In this document: one piece after another, positions 47,150-60,465 of the stretch
How positions within the stretch are numbered: position 1 is the stretch's first letter
Layout: every line of letters begins with the position of its first letter
From: Rosa chinensis
Taxonomy: Eukaryota; Streptophyta; Magnoliopsida; Rosales; Rosaceae
Assembly (NCBI RefSeq): GCF_002994745.2
Contig: NC_037091.1
Coordinates: 38,810,112-38,874,111, forward strand
Reading direction: 5' to 3'
Length of the DNA stretch: 64,000 bases
Made by a program: the position numbers and the translations under genes
Notes under the pieces: model-generated
What the model was told of the DNA's origin: nothing
The model's input: the letters and a program-made list of their open reading frames with translations, nothing else
Databases searched by the model: none

Positions 47150-48179
47150 TGTTGAAGTAGTTTGATGAATATTCCACAGTAATATGCTAGAGCTCAAAAT
47201 AGGGACTGCTGACCGGAATAGTTGTTGTACATCACTATCAGTTTGGGTTCCGAATTCAACATCAGCAAGCGGGACTATCAAGGCTTGTGGAATCAACAAA
47301 AATTTCTCATGGGGAAGCTTCATGCCAACTCATAACACATTAACACCAAATTCATGTCGAGAATCGAAAGGTTCACACTATAAATATCTTAAAGTGTGAT
47401 GAAGAATTAACGGTAAATCTCACTCACATGCATTAACCATCACATATTAACTTGTCATCAGAACAAATTGAGGCCAAACCTTGATTGCCCGACGTACATC
47501 CATTGATTTCCAAGTCTTTACGACTTGACATGCACAAACATTTGGACTTTTAATTTGTGCCACTTTTCCACAATAGAAACGAAGACATCAACTTCTATAT
47601 TTATTCGTGCCTATTATACACGTCAGGTGTCTCCTATATAAACACAAGATAGTATTTGCTTCTTCACAGCTTGCTTGCCAATCACTTGATTTGTGTTTAT
47701 TATTGCCCCATTCATCTTTTCGGGGACTTTGGCTGATCTCAAGCCACATCCCGAGCATTATACGAAGCTTCCACTGCTGAAAAAGAATGAGTAATGAATG
47801 GCAAAGCACAGCCGCCTTTAACCCGATAGTGCAGAGAAAGAACAGTGTTGCTAGCAACGTACATCTGTTAGCGGAGGGAAGGAGCTCAGTGAGGAAGAAG
47901 AAGAAGATGAGGCTATTATTCTAAATGATATATTCTTCTTCTTCTTCCACACTGAGCTCTGATTCTTCCCTCTGCTAACAGATGTAGCAATGCTTTTCCT
48001 TCTCTGCACTATCGGGATGAAGGTGTCTATGCTTTGCGATCCATTAATGCTCATGAGTTCTTCCAAACTGAGCCATTAGTCTATGAGAGTCATCTTTCTC
48101 CATCATTTCTCTCTAACTTCTTCATTTTCGTTTAGATTCATTAGCGTTAGACATAATTGTGGTTCAATCTTACTATCTC
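47150..48179 (+). mobile_element. copia-type 5' LTR remnant
   Basis: The right end is fixed by a primer-binding site just downstream. A TATA-like CTATATAAACAC at about 47633 fits an LTR promoter. The left end is proposed at TGTTGAAGTAG (about 47150) because LTRs start with TG, which is a guess. No 3' LTR or gag-pol follows, so the element is truncated or deleted. Confidence 0.6.
47775..48062. repeat. ~290-bp long imperfect inverted repeat inside the LTR remnant
   Basis: Left arm blocks AATGAATGGCAAAGCA, CCCGATAGTGCAGAGAA, ACATCTGTTAGCGGAGGGAA and GAGCTCAGTG...GAAGAAGAAG recur in inverted order in the right arm up to about 48062, around a short AT-rich centre near 47925. The arms are about 140 bp and diverged. 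Confidence 0.8.
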
Positions 48180-48183
48180 AAGA

Positions 48184-48195
48184 TGGTATCAGAGC
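48184..48195 (+). promoter_or_regulatory. retroelement primer-binding site (initiator tRNA-Met)
   Basis: TGGTATCAGAGC is the standard plant copia primer-binding sequence complementary to the 3' end of initiator tRNA-Met. It starts a few bases after the putative LTR end (TCTCA). Confidence 0.88.
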
Positions 48196-48199
48196 CGCA

Positions 48200-49052
48200 G
48201 ATCTAAACCAGTGGCCTCTGTTCATCGTCCTCCTGCTGCGCTAGAAGTCGGTTTTGCTCGTGATTGATCATAGAACAATTTTGCTGATTCTGCCAATTTC
48301 GGTCATTAAACTCTTACGGTAGACGTCCAGGTCAATGCTCAGCGACAGATCAACGGCAGATTGCACCTCAGGAGGATAGCAGAAGTTCCAAAATTAGAAT
48401 AATAGCAGTCAGGCAAGCATTCTTGCGTCAGGTGAACATGCCATGCTTGACGCTGACATTTTTTAGCACAAGTGAAAAGTGCACACTGCCAAAAACAAAT
48501 ACAGTGTCACGAGTTAGAATTTGAGAGTGTCACGAGTAATTTTTGAGTTTAATCATCACCGGTGGTTTACTTGATCGAATCAATCTACTGGTTTCTGTTT
48601 AGAAATTTACTTTAGCCCAAACAATAACAAGTATATGCATCAGATCTCATTTCTCATGGGAGAATGACAATTTACTGCAACTTAATAAGAAAAACGACTT
48701 GAACATGTAAACCCAATAAGCACAAATTAAATTCAGTGTGATCTCAGCAAGAACATTGTTTTTTAATTCACTTCATTTCTCCCTGACAAACTACAAAGCA
48801 TGTAATGTACCAATAGGGGTAGCACAGCTTCAAACTTAAAGTTCCACTTCGACCCCTGAAGCACCTTAAACAATTTTCAGTTCTTTGAACACTTTGGAAG
48901 GTTTCACTTGCTCGAACGTTACAACCTGAAGAAATGTAATAAAGAAAGAGAATTTGAGGTGATTGCCTAATAAAGGTCCGCCGAGTAGAAACAGGTGGTA
49001 AATAAGTAATCTCCTCATTTTTGGTCTAACAAGTACTCTCCTCAAGGTCTGC
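48200..49052. other. remnant leader of the copia element and TFCB 3' flank
   Basis: No open frame of note. 48200-48650 may be the internal leader of the truncated retroelement; the rest is AT-rich sequence downstream of the TFCB stop. Confidence 0.5.
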
Positions 49053-52000
49053 TTAAATTTCATCCTCCTCGAAGGGATCTCGTTCTGGGTATTCACCGAC
49101 CTGAAATTTGATAACATTGCAGCATCGTTCAAATCCATATTGAAATCATGCAGTAAGTACAGACTACAGAGGCTGCTAACAATAAAGAAACAATACATAT
49201 GCTATGGTAAAAACTAAAAAGTTATTGTTTCAAACTAACATGTAAAGAAATGACATATCACATGTGTTTAACTACTCCACCACTCCAGAGACCACCTACA
49301 GAATTTCACTGATTTACGTGGCCTTGTAGGCCTTGCTGCTTACACCCCCGCACTAGTTGTAAGATAGTAAAAGTGTAACATTCTTGTACCCCTCAGAAGC
49401 ACAATAAGGTATTTTCAACTTGATCAAGACATCATTGATGGAATAATTCCTAAGCTGACTCCACTCCTTTAACCGCTTCTTCTTTTTCTACAGATCCCAT
49501 TGCCATTCATATGGAATTCAATAAACAACGGGACATATCAAGAAGGGAAACACTAATTGCTAGCCTACCCAGGGCTATCCCCAAACTAATCTTCTTTTCA
49601 TGAATGATTGGATGTCATAGACTATAGCACGTTTAGAGGCAGACCTAACAGGTCGTATGAAAGTGAAAACTGACACATTCATGTTCCTCGTCAAACAACC
49701 AATCAAAATAAACTATAATATGCTTTATATAAAGGAAAATCTTTCCTTTGATAACTAAAATAAAAAATAAAAAATAAAAAGGAACACAGAAAAACGGTAT
49801 TACATTTCTTTTCTAGGTTAAAAGTTGTTCACATACCTTGACTTTGTCGGGTCGAACCACTGCACCGTGAAGAGGGGGGCAATTGAAGTAACGAGTTCCT
49901 TTCACCCTGGGATATGAAAAGGAGGAGTCTCAAGATTCTCAACCAATATGGAATACCAATTTAGAAGACGCAAATTCAAAATCTCTACTCATACTATAGC
50001 AAAATGCAAACATTTCACCATGATTATTTGATAGCATACCAAAGATCTCCTACTAGTAACAGACACTGATTTCAAGAATATGAGGTGGTGAGGTGCAAGA
50101 TCTGGAGTGAAGAATACTCCAGATTGATCAATACCAGGAACACATTCAGTGACATGAATGGCTACTGCCTGGCTATATCTTTCCTTCTGGCAAGTAACAG
50201 AGAGCCCTAAACACTCCAGCACATTTACAGAAGATTTCATACGAGAAAATTTTCCATTATCTAAACAAATTAACAAAACATGACAGTTTATCTCTTTCTG
50301 CTAGTAGTAGACCAATTTCCCGTACTACTTTCGCCAGTAAACAAGAGTCTATGAGTTATTTACCATTGCACATAGGAATTTATCCTCTAGATAAATTCAT
50401 GAGAATAAAACACTGGGACACACACACTAAAGAGATAGCAGGAGCTTATATATTCATTTCATATTCTAGCTTATAGCTAAAAATTTCTCGGCTAATGCCA
50501 ATCACAAGATAAGCAGTTGTAATTAACATCTGTTGTTATAATTTCTTCACTTAAGAACACACAATATAAAAAATTAAAGCAGCTCATTTTTCACTAAAAA
50601 CTAGTGGTGGCCACTAACTCCTCTATATTGAAAAAAATCAGTGGGAACAGTATTCAACTCCAGACCCAGAGGTCTAGTCTTTGAGGATAGGAATAGACAT
50701 GATTCATTTCAGATCCGGTACGAATCAAGAGCTAAATCTTTCTCATTCTTTTCTAATCAATGTCATTTTATGAATGTCATGTACATCACAGCATATAGGG
50801 TTCTTCAACTCATAAATGTAGATAAAAAAAATCCATCAATAATTTACGTGCTCATTCTACCTAGTAGACTATCATTAGATACACTTAAGATGGTAAACAA
50901 TATAAACTTTGTAATGACTTCTTTAATTGTAAGGAAATAAGACATTGGTGGGAGCTAGGGGGATGAAGAATAGAAAATTGATACTATTGACCAATGAGAA
51001 GCCAAAATCATCTTATGAATCAGTGCTCACTTACATGCCATCGTGCTTTCCCAATGGTTCATCATATTGAACTCCAACCCAGAAACCAGGAGCCAAAGAT
51101 TCTGCTCGGCCGACAAATTTAACAACACCTCTTTTGTCCCCTGGTTCAACTTGACATCTATCTCCTACCTACAATGTATTAAAAATTAACCCAAAAAAAA
51201 AAACCAACTGTGTTAATAATAACAGGCAAGCTAAACAACTTTTTCAAATGAGAAAGATAACACTATTTGATGTATTCATACGCTGAAGAAAATGGCAACT
51301 AGATCTGGAAAATGACCCCACTAAACCACAATAATGCCTGAAAATAAGAAAGTTGAAAAGTAAACAATGTTTTCCATTCACCACCACTGAATAGTACAGC
51401 TTAAGGAAGTATTTATTCACAGAATTCCTGATTCTTTACATCCCTTTTTGTTTAGTCTTTCTCAATTATCTCTATTCCTTTTAAAAAGTCACAGGTATCA
51501 TTCCAAGAACTTAAATTCTGTTGTGATATTTCAAAAACTACCCAGACCTACAAATGAAAAAAAAAAAGCGAAAGAGAAGTTAACTGACCTTAATATTCGC
51601 ACAGAGGTCTTCCATGTAGTTGTCTGGTATCTACAGAAAAGTTAAAAACAAATCAATAAACTTCACACGCAAGGCTGACTAAAAACGAACTTCTATCGAT
51701 TTGATCCATGGTTAACAAAGGCAGATACCAGCTGGAGGGATTAAACTCATTGTACAGCTAATATGCATATTAAACAGATAAGACGGAAGAAGCTTACTTT
51801 ATTATCAACAGCTGATGTATTCTGAGATGCCAATTTGTCCTTAAACTTTTTAAAAGTGCCTGAAAAACAGCATGAAGATGGAATTACAAAACAATACACT
51901 CATAGTAACAGTCTCTTCGAAACAAAATTTCATGATCTAGAGTGAACTAAATACACACTTGTACACCATTTTGTTTTGCTCCTAAAATAACACATTATCT

Positions 52001-52551
52001 AAATATGAGGAGCAGGCAAAATTTATTCACAGAAGAAAGTAACAAAAATAAATGTAGTTTCTAATTTGAGAAGGTTACCATCGCGTTTCTCATAAGCTTC
52101 CTGGGAAATCGTGTACTTCTCCACCAATGACGTGTCCTCCAGCCACCCGCCGGAGGTCACCGACGACGGGTCCAGGTCTATAATATGTAGCCGGAACCTT
52201 TCAAAACACAGTTCTTCACACAAATCAGAAATTGAATCATATCAAAATCAAATCAGAACAACATAAAAGAGAGCAAAGAGAGCGAGGGACGGACCCGTCG
52301 AGGGGGGAATAGAAGCCGAGGGGTCTGGAATTGTCGGCGAGATCGGCGACTTTGGTGTTGGCATCGTCGTAGAGATGAAGAGACATGGAATTCACAGAAG
52401 TGCCGCATTTGCGCCATAGCTTGTCTTTCACGGCCTCCACGGTGCTCTGCAGGGAGAACCGGATTTCCGCCGAGAAGGTCTTGAGGTTGGAATGCGTCAC
52501 TCGCAGTAGTACCGATTCCTCCGTTTCGATCTTCTGCAGCCGAGACGCCAT
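49053..52551 (-). CDS. TFCB: tubulin-folding cofactor B, 7 exons, 243 aa
   Basis: Exons on -: 52551-52295, 52197-52079, 51859-51798, 51630-51589, 51168-51035, 49906-49837, 49100-49053 (TAA). Total 732 nt, all phases consistent. The start [13 protein letters not shown] is chosen at 52551 because the upstream in-frame triplet is GTG. Residues 1-90 form the ubiquitin-like domain ([19 protein letters not shown]). A short linker follows. The CAP-Gly domain spans about 161-228 ([55 protein letters not shown]). The protein ends EEDEI, the acidic tail that in this family contacts cofactor E. It acts in the cytosol in alpha-tubulin folding and alpha/beta dimer handling. Shares a divergent ~1.4-kb upstream region with the gene at 53995. 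Confidence 0.96.
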
Positions 52552-53413
52552 TTCTCTCTTTATCACTGTGAGACTGTGGCTGCGAGTGGCTCTCAGAATT
52601 GGCTTGGCTTGGCAATGCGACGGTGGCGGTTACTAGATCTGGGTTAGGTACTCACCTGATCACCGGAGCCTTCTGTCTCTGTCTCTCTTTTTCTTCTTCT
52701 TCTTCCCTATTCTTCTTCTTCTTCCCTAGGCAACAGTGACAGTGATCAATAGCAGCTTGTGAGTCGCAGCCGGTCAGTTAGATTTCGGGTTTGGGTCCAG
52801 AAACGGGTCGGGAATGTAGAGGCCCAATTTAAGTAAAAGTACATGTGTCCATACCTAATTGGCCAAATGAGGAGGGGAGCATATTTTAGTCATTCAAAAG
52901 GAAATGAATAGTTTCAGCTTTTAGCTTAATGAAGCAGTTTTTTCCCAACACCTATGAGCAGAAGCTTAGTAGTATAACTGTTAGGCCAGCTAATCTACAT
53001 GTCACGATTCACGGCTAAATTTATATAGAAATTGAACTGTCGAATATGGCATAAATCTTCTCAAAGTTCTCTAAAGTTTTGCTAAAGACAATTTAAAAAA
53101 AAAAAAAAAAGAAGAAGAAAAAAACAGTGAAGAGATATATTCGATAACTACATCTAACAGCTCTCCATCCCAAATTGATAGTTGAGACCGCAAGTAATTA
53201 TCGTCTCAAATTGATTCTTTAAGTCACAGAGAGGCAATCACAAAAAAGTTAAAATCATGAAGCTTGTATTTTATGATTCTTAAGTCCTACATTTTATTTC
53301 TTATCTATAGGAAACATCAATAGCTGCTTCTAACTTCTAAGTCGCAGCTGGTCAGTTTGATTTCGGGTTCGGATAGAAAAATGCGGTTTCAATACAAACT
53401 ATGCAAGAATTGA
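52552..53413. other. divergent intergenic region, TFCB side
   Basis: A CTT-rich stretch (about 52678-52728) probably belongs to the TFCB 5' region. The rest is AT-rich with an A-run near 53095; nothing else recognised. Confidence 0.5.
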
Positions 53414-53730
53414 CGGCACGTTTACTTACTTGGAATGGAAAACAATCATGAATCGGAGACAAGTGGAATGAGAGAAGAAAAGAATCGGTATTGATTCCGG
53501 AGGAATGATTCCTAAACTCATCTCCCCCCTTCGTAATCGAATTCCTAAGTATTCAGGAATCGATTCCTGATAAGGAGGTGAGACCTACATCCATTCCGAT
53601 TCCTTCATGTGTTAGTAAACGCATGAATTCTTTTACCCGGAATCATTCCGATTCCTTTATGTGTTAGTAAACGCAGGAATGCTTTTACCCTGTAATCATT
53701 CCCTTTCCTTCCAAGTAAGTAAACGTGCCC
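53414..53730. mobile_element. 317-bp TIR element (MITE)
   Basis: Left end CGGCACGTTTACTTACTTGG and, inverted, right end GGGCACGTTTACTTACTTGG are near-perfect TIRs. TGA occurs directly outside both ends and may be a 3-bp duplication. Inside, CATTCCGATTCCTT followed by ATGTGTTAGTAAACGCA is tandemly repeated (about 53591-53690). Superfamily uncertain (Harbinger-like or hAT-like). Confidence 0.75.
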
Positions 53731-53870
53731 TGAAAGTAATCGATCAGCATCGACATGTATCAAATTCAGTATAAGACAAGAATGCACAAACCCAATTTTG
53801 CATTATTGTTTTGAATGTTGTAGGATCCCTAAAATTGTCATTTCATAAATAGAAAAAATGAATAATAGAA

Positions 53871-53896
53871 CCGACCCGACCCGACCCGACCCGACC
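53871..53896. repeat. (GACCC)n microsatellite
   Basis: About five GACCC units about 100 bp upstream of the start codon of the glycosyltransferase gene, possibly in its 5' UTR or promoter. Confidence 0.85.
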
Positions 53897-53994
53897 AACA
53901 CGAATATATAGTCGGGACTCTCGTGAGAGATTCAGGGCGCACCGAGATTAAAGAAAGTGGAAGTTGAAGAGTGAGAAGCTCAACTTCTGAAGCA

Positions 53995-56900
53995 ATGCGA
54001 AGGTGGCTAAACTTTCACTCCGGCTCTAAACATTTCTGGCAAAAGCCAACTGAAAACGATCTGAAATTTTTTGAAATTGATTTTTGATGCAGAGCGGGGC
54101 TTTATAATCGGCAGCATGCGAAGCAAGTGGGAGGAGGAGCGAGTGTGAAGGCCAAGATTGGGAAGCTATTGCTCGCCGTTGTCGTCCTCTTGATCTGCAC
54201 CGTGTCCTTGCTCTTTACGTCCGCCTCCACCAGTGGCGGTGCTGCTGGATCTGGCTATCGCTCTGAGGTTAGTGCCTTCAATTTTGATTTCCAGAATTGC
54301 CGTCTGTGTTTATAGGTTTCTGTGATTAGTTCTATGAACATTTTCCATGCCTGGAACCCTAATGCGGTTGTCTGTAAGTTAAAATGATATTAGTGTTTGA
54401 ATGATTTGAATTAGGTTGCTAGGTATGCCTATCATGTTGAAGTAGTTGTTAAGTGCTAGTTGAGATCTTTGGTAGCATTCAAATAATCCCTAGGTTGTTT
54501 GGTAGTGGAGGAACTGAGTAGTATCATTGGTAAGGATGAGATTGTTGAAATTTCTGATTAATGAAGGATGTAATTAAGTGATGATGATGCAATATCTTCT
54601 AAGAGGTTGATCAAAATTATTGGTTTAGGAGAAGTTCAAAGTTTATATAAATCAAGAAAACATAATTTCATACAAATTAATCTGGTCACATCTATGAAAA
54701 AGAAAAAAGGACATAAAAGAACTGAATTCCAAAGTACCCATGTGAGATGTGTTTGAGGATAAATCAGCATCTCAATGTTACTAGGAGTTTTCTAGGGTGT
54801 ACTTTGTGGTGGCCCCGGTGAAGAAAAAAATGGGTGAGAGGGAGACTGGAGTGAAGTTATACTCATTAGAAGCTTATGAATAATTATAGAAGTCTCCAAT
54901 AGGGAAGAAAGAACGTGTTTAGGCTGTTACCTCTTTCTTCCTGTTCAAAAGTGTCTTGAAAGTTTCATACAAGGTGGATGATCTTATGTTAATAGAATTT
55001 TCAAAACAGTGGAACTGTATTCTACTTGTTTGTTGAAACTTAGACTCTGAATTCTCTTAGCATGCATATGCAGATCAATTTGGAAAAACTTTGGAGAAGT
55101 GCTGACTCTGGAGGTTGGAGGCCGTCATCAGCTCCACGATCGGATTGGCCTCGTATGACATTCTTTTGCTGATGAATTCTGTACTTCTAAAGAAAATTTA
55201 ACAAGTGCACTTATGCTTCTATTTTGTGGCAGCTCCACCAAGCGAGACTAACGGCTACCTACGTGTGCGCTGTAATGGTGGTCTCAATCAACAACGTACT
55301 GCGGTTTGTATCTTTTCATTTTCCCCTATTTTCTGTAATTCCATATTTCACTCCTGTTCTTACAAGTAAATATTTTCTGTCCTCTCTTGGATGGTTTAGA
55401 TCTGTAATGCAGTTCTGGCAGCAAGAATAATGAACGCTACCCTTGTGCTGCCGGAATTGGATGCAAACTCATTTTGGCATGATGACAGGTATTTTTCAAT
55501 TGTTCTGTAACCCTTAATTAACATTAGAGATCTTGTTTCACCTGGCACATTCAAATTCCTTTTCCTGAACTACGAGTTTGTAAATTTCTGATTGAGGCTA
55601 TTAAACCAAGAAGGATGAGATAGATAAAACTGTGACGGGTGCAAGGCTATATCCCATAAAGTAGGTCTCCCTAGTTACTGGTTTGTATAGTTTGGCTATC
55701 AAGGAGGAATTGGTTGCATATATTTTTTTTTCTCTTTCAGATAGAATTTCTTCATAGGAATGAAGTAATTAAAGCTTACATCATATAAACATCTATGGCC
55801 TAAACTTTTCCAGTTTATTCTGTTAGTTGAGCTTAGGAACACTCTTCTCTTGGGACTTGTATGAGAGAAGTTTAATAGTTACAAACCAATCAAAATATTT
55901 TCTGGGAAACAGGTTGACACAGGTTGATTCCTCTGCTTGAGTTCTCTAGCTCTGAGTTACAGTGCTTACAGGTTTAAATAGGATATAGGAGATTAGGAAA
56001 GTTGAACTTTGTTCCCTTGGAAATGTAAAAGCTCATTAGATGGGCTAACATCAGAAATGATCTTCTTCCCTGAATTTGAAGTCTCAAGTATACCAAAAGA
56101 AGAGATCTCTTTGGTCTATATGTAGGATAGCTCAGCTGTCTTTGTCTACTGTTCAGTGGGGCACAAGAGGTTAATAGATGCAACCATCTTAGTTTCTTTG
56201 CTCTAAATAATGTATAGCAGTTTATGTCAAGAACCTGGCTAAAAATTGGTAAATGGTAAATTAAATATGCAAAATTAATGCATGAATGCATAATCCTGCA
56301 GAACCTTTGGCATGGTCATATGAATATCTCGCTTCAACTTCTTAAAACATCATAAACAATAAATAACTTCACAAAGAAAGGATTTTGTTTTGAGGAATTG
56401 TGAGTAAGGTGTCTACTCTGTTCTTTTTTCATACTTGTTGTATAAACAGTATAAATCATTCAAAGATTTTGACTCAGTGATGTTATCTTTACCACGTGTA
56501 GTGGTTTTCAGGGAATCTATGATGTTGAGCATTTCATCAAGTCATTAAGGTTTGATGTAAATATTGTAGAAAAGATGCCTGAAATTCGCAAAAATGGGAA
56601 GACCAAGAAGATAAAAGCTGTACAGGTATAAAGTCCATATTTGTTTTCATTACATTTTATAATTGGAAATCAACTATACTTTTCAATAGGTGAAGTATTT
56701 ACTCTCTCTTCCTCTAAACCTTGTTTCAGCTCCGACCACCAAGAGATGCTCCTATCAGTTGGTATACTACAGATGCTCTTCAGAAAATGAAGGAGCATGG
56801 GGCTATCTATCTAACTCCCTTTTCACATCGTTTGGCGGAAGAAATTGACAACGCCGAGTACCAACGGCTGAGGTGCAGGGTTAACTATCATGCTCTGATA

Positions 56901-58186
56901 TTTAAGCCAAATATTATGAAGTTAAGTCAATCAATAGTTGATAAGCTCCGTACACAAGGTCACTTCATGTCTATACATCTTCGTTTTGAGATGGATATGC
57001 TGGCATTTGCTGGGTAAGATTTTGGTACATTAATTGACCAAACAGGTTTTTTTACCTTTATTGTTATCTCATTTACTAGTTTCTATTATTGATTGATAGA
57101 CTGACTAGACTATTTTTCTATACGTCATTCCAATTATTTAGCTTGCATATCCAGACAAGGGATATCTTTTTAGTTCATGAATGAAATTCAGAGGTTGAGA
57201 GATAATGGCTCTGACAACAGTATATCATTGGGTATGATGGTTTTGCAGGTGCTTTGATATCTTTAACCCAAAAGAGCAAGAGATTTTGAAGAAGTATCGA
57301 AATGAAAATTTTGCACCAAAGAAGCTTGTTTATAAGGAAAGAAGAGCAATCGGAAAATGCCCATTAACTCCAGAAGAGGTGATATTGTCTTCTTCTTAAT
57401 GTTCTTTTGGCTATGTGGTCCAGAAACTTGTTTTGATGTTGGACATCAAGAATATAACATCACCCCGGATGGATAATACTTAGTATCATTATCTTGTTAT
57501 GTTTTGCTTTCCATTTTGTGATAGCAGGCCATAGATGCTATTTCCTCTTCACAAGTACTAAAGTATGACCATTTTCTATGCAGGTCGGTCTTATTTTACG
57601 CGCAATGGAATTTAACAATTCTACCAGGATATACCTAGCTGCTGGTGAACTATTTGGTGGGGAGAGATTCATGAAACCATTCCGTGCTTTGTTCCCTCAC
57701 CTTGAGAACCACAGTTCTGTGGAGCACTCAGATGAGCTACCAGAGAACACCCAGGGATTAATAGGGTCTGCAGTGGATTACATGGTTTGTCTCCTTTCTG
57801 ATATTTTTATGCCTACATATGATGGACCTAGCAACTTTGCCAACAATCTCCTTGGACACCGCCTCTATTATGGTTTCCGGACCACAATTAGACCTGATAG
57901 AAAAGCCCTTGCTCCAATCTTCATTGATCGTGAAAAAGGACGAAAATCAGGTTTCGAAGAAGCTGTTAGGCAAGTGATGCTAAAAACAAACCTTGGCGGC
58001 CCTCACAAGCGGATCTCACCAGAGTCTTTCTATACAAATTCTTGGCCAGAATGCTTCTGCCAAACATCTCCAAAGAATCTGGCAGATAAATGTCCACCAG
58101 ATAATGTTTTGGAAATTCTGAACAGCCAGTTAAGTCAAGAGAACGATGATCCGGAATCAAATTCAACATCTGTTAGAGAGAGATGA
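53995..58186 (+). CDS. plant O-fucosyltransferase-like (DUF246/GT106-type) Golgi glycosyltransferase, 9 exons, 520 aa
   Basis: Exons: 53995-54002, 54093-54267, 55074-55152, 55233-55303, 55400-55488, 56502-56625, 56730-57013, 57249-57378, 57584-58186. Total 1,563 nt, phases consistent. The first coding exon is only 8 nt (ATGCGAAG) before a GTGGCT donor; it joins to read M-R-R-A-G-L-Y-N-R. A single membrane anchor ([18 protein letters not shown]) near residue 30 implies a type II Golgi enzyme. The family signatures are [32 protein letters not shown], the catalytic-region [26 protein letters not shown] and GHRLYYGF...RPDRK. Related plant enzymes transfer fucose to proteins or rhamnose to pectin (RRT, GT106); the sequence alone does not say which. 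Appears intact. Confidence 0.92.
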
Positions 58187-60257
58187 TACAACAACCTCAG
58201 GATTTGTAGTTGCTGATAGCTCCTTCCCCATACTATAGATTATTGAACCCCTGTGTGCCTTAAGGATAAGGAATGGGTTTCTACAATCATGCTCTGCCTT
58301 TCAGGTGATCATTGTATTCGTGCTTTCGACACTGGTATATTTTGATGTTCTTCTAGATCAAACAAGTGATGGCTTTCAGTAAATTCTGATTTTCTGGTTT
58401 CATCTTTTGGTTATTTGCAACAGGCTTTGATCTTGGGCATTTGGAGGTAGGGTTGAGTTTATCTCTGGGTTTATATCACTGTTCTTCACAGTATGGACAA
58501 AGAGAAGGGCAAGTTGACAATATTTGATCGACCTCTTTGTATAATGATCATCGTATAGTATTACTTCGCTTTACCAAAATCCACTATTGGATTATTACTT
58601 TGGTATACTCATTCTAGATTTGACACGCATTGTATTATTCACTTTAATATAGTTTTTGAAAATCTAAATTGATGTCTAAAATTGTTAGAATGATGATTGA
58701 GTGGGGAGTAGGAGACCCCATTATTCTATAGAGGATCAAAATTAGATCAATGACCCCATTATTCTTCAGCTTAATTTTCTGTTTCCATTGTTCATAATTA
58801 CTCTGCATAGAGATTGAATTCAAACTTCCAAAGAATCAAACATCATTGAAATTCAACATACCATGTAAGACATTGATTAGTAAACCAAACTAAAGACATT
58901 GATTAGTAAACCAAACTATATAGGGTAAGTTTGCTAGTTTGCTAAGTGGTTTTGGTATTGTCCTCAGGTCTCAGGAGTGGGTTACAGTAATTCTCTCCGG
59001 TTCCTGCACTTTCTCTCTGGTAACTGAGGTGTGCACACAAAGACAGGTCTCTCTCGTTCTTCAGGTGGCCGCACGTAGAAACATTGTCTGGACTTCTTCT
59101 TGTCACATTTCTGTTCCAAGTTGCGGCTCATATTCCCTCATTGTTTTCACAATCAGATTCACATCTCGCCTGCATTCAGCCACTTCCATCATTTCTCTCT
59201 CCGAGGAGGTCACCTCCTTCCTCTTGATTTACTTTGTTTTCGGAATTCGCAAAATTCGACATGGTCCAGTCCTTGCTTAATCTCTATGGCGCTTCCTCTA
59301 TCAATTGGATCTTTAGCTGCTGCTCTCAATTCTCCGATGAGAAGACATCCCCAATTACTTAATGCAAATATCTATATTTCTTTGCCGTCGAACTTTCATC
59401 TATGCCCCTTATTAATAAATAAACAAAAAACAATCTACAAAAATAAAATAAGAATTAAATGTTTTTTTTTTTGAACATTAAATGCTTTATATAGCAAAAT
59501 AATAATTAAATATTTTTTTTTAGGTTAAATTTTCTCCTCGTCTTTGATCATGATACAATCGACCTCTCTTCAAGATCATACATGAACGTTAATGATAAAT
59601 GAAATAATTGTAGTTCACATGAAGAACTAGCAAGTAATCAAATTGGTCGAAACATAATGAAAGAGGTTATAAAATCATCAAATATATCTTGGATACAAGA
59701 ATACATCATCATCAATCACTTCGTTTGCAAAACAACCGACTGAGCCATGGTTTTACTGATTTTAATATGTCATGACTATATAAATCATGAAGATATTGAC
59801 ATATATTGAATCTGATAAAATCTTAGAGGCATCAATTTTTTCCTCCTTGTGAAGGTCATCAAAAAAAAAAAAAAAGAGTTAAGATTTAAAAAAAGAAGTT
59901 TTTTCCTCATTTATTTATTTAATGAAGGGTATAGGTGAAAGTTTGATGAAAAAATGAGACAAACAACTATGGGAGTGGCATTGAGTAATTGAGGGAGTGT
60001 ATTCCAAATTTCTCTTGTCCAATTTGGCTTGTAAAAGAATGAAATAGCGATCTCTGCCCTAAATTAGCTCAATTTAATCCAATCCTATTCGAATTGGGAT
60101 TTAAAACCTTAAACCCGATTGGTCCTTCTCCTATTGACAGCTGTGCAGGCCCAGTAGGCCCAATGACAAGTCCTGCGTATAAGCCACGCAATTATTCACA
60201 GGGAATTTCCCCTTTTTATTATTATTTTAATAGCTTCGTTACTGGATTCTCCAAATC
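58187..60257. other. intergenic, no gene seen
   Basis: 3' flank of the glycosyltransferase, then AT-rich sequence. A 26-bp unit with GACATTGATTAGTAAACC is duplicated at about 58868-58918. CT-rich but non-coding sequence lies at 58980-59290, poly-T/A runs near 59461 and 59863. Confidence 0.55.
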
Positions 60258-60265
60258 TATAAATA
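60258..60265 (+). promoter_or_regulatory. TATA box of the G-patch gene
   Basis: TATAAATA lies 200 bp before the ATG and about 40 bp before a CT-rich leader (60300-60430), the normal arrangement for a plant promoter. Confidence 0.7.
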
Positions 60266-60465
60266 CGGAACGCGTCTCCATTTTTTCTCTACTTCATTTT
60301 TTCCTCTGTCTCTCTCTCTCTCTCTCTCGGTTGCTTAAATTCGTCAATTCGCTTTTGCGAGGAAGAGTTGGGGTTTTCTCTCTACTTTTCTCACTCTTCT
60401 GAATCTCTCTATTTCTCTCGGTCTCTTTTAGGGTTTATACGAGAGGCTCTGCAGATCTGAGATCG

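Noticed and set aside
58939..59474. 113- and 124-codon overlapping frames
   Set aside because: Two frames open in the same CT-rich stretch, no splice or domain evidence.
60094..60402. 102-codon frame before the G-patch gene
   Set aside because: It spans the TATA box and CT-rich leader of that gene; no domain.
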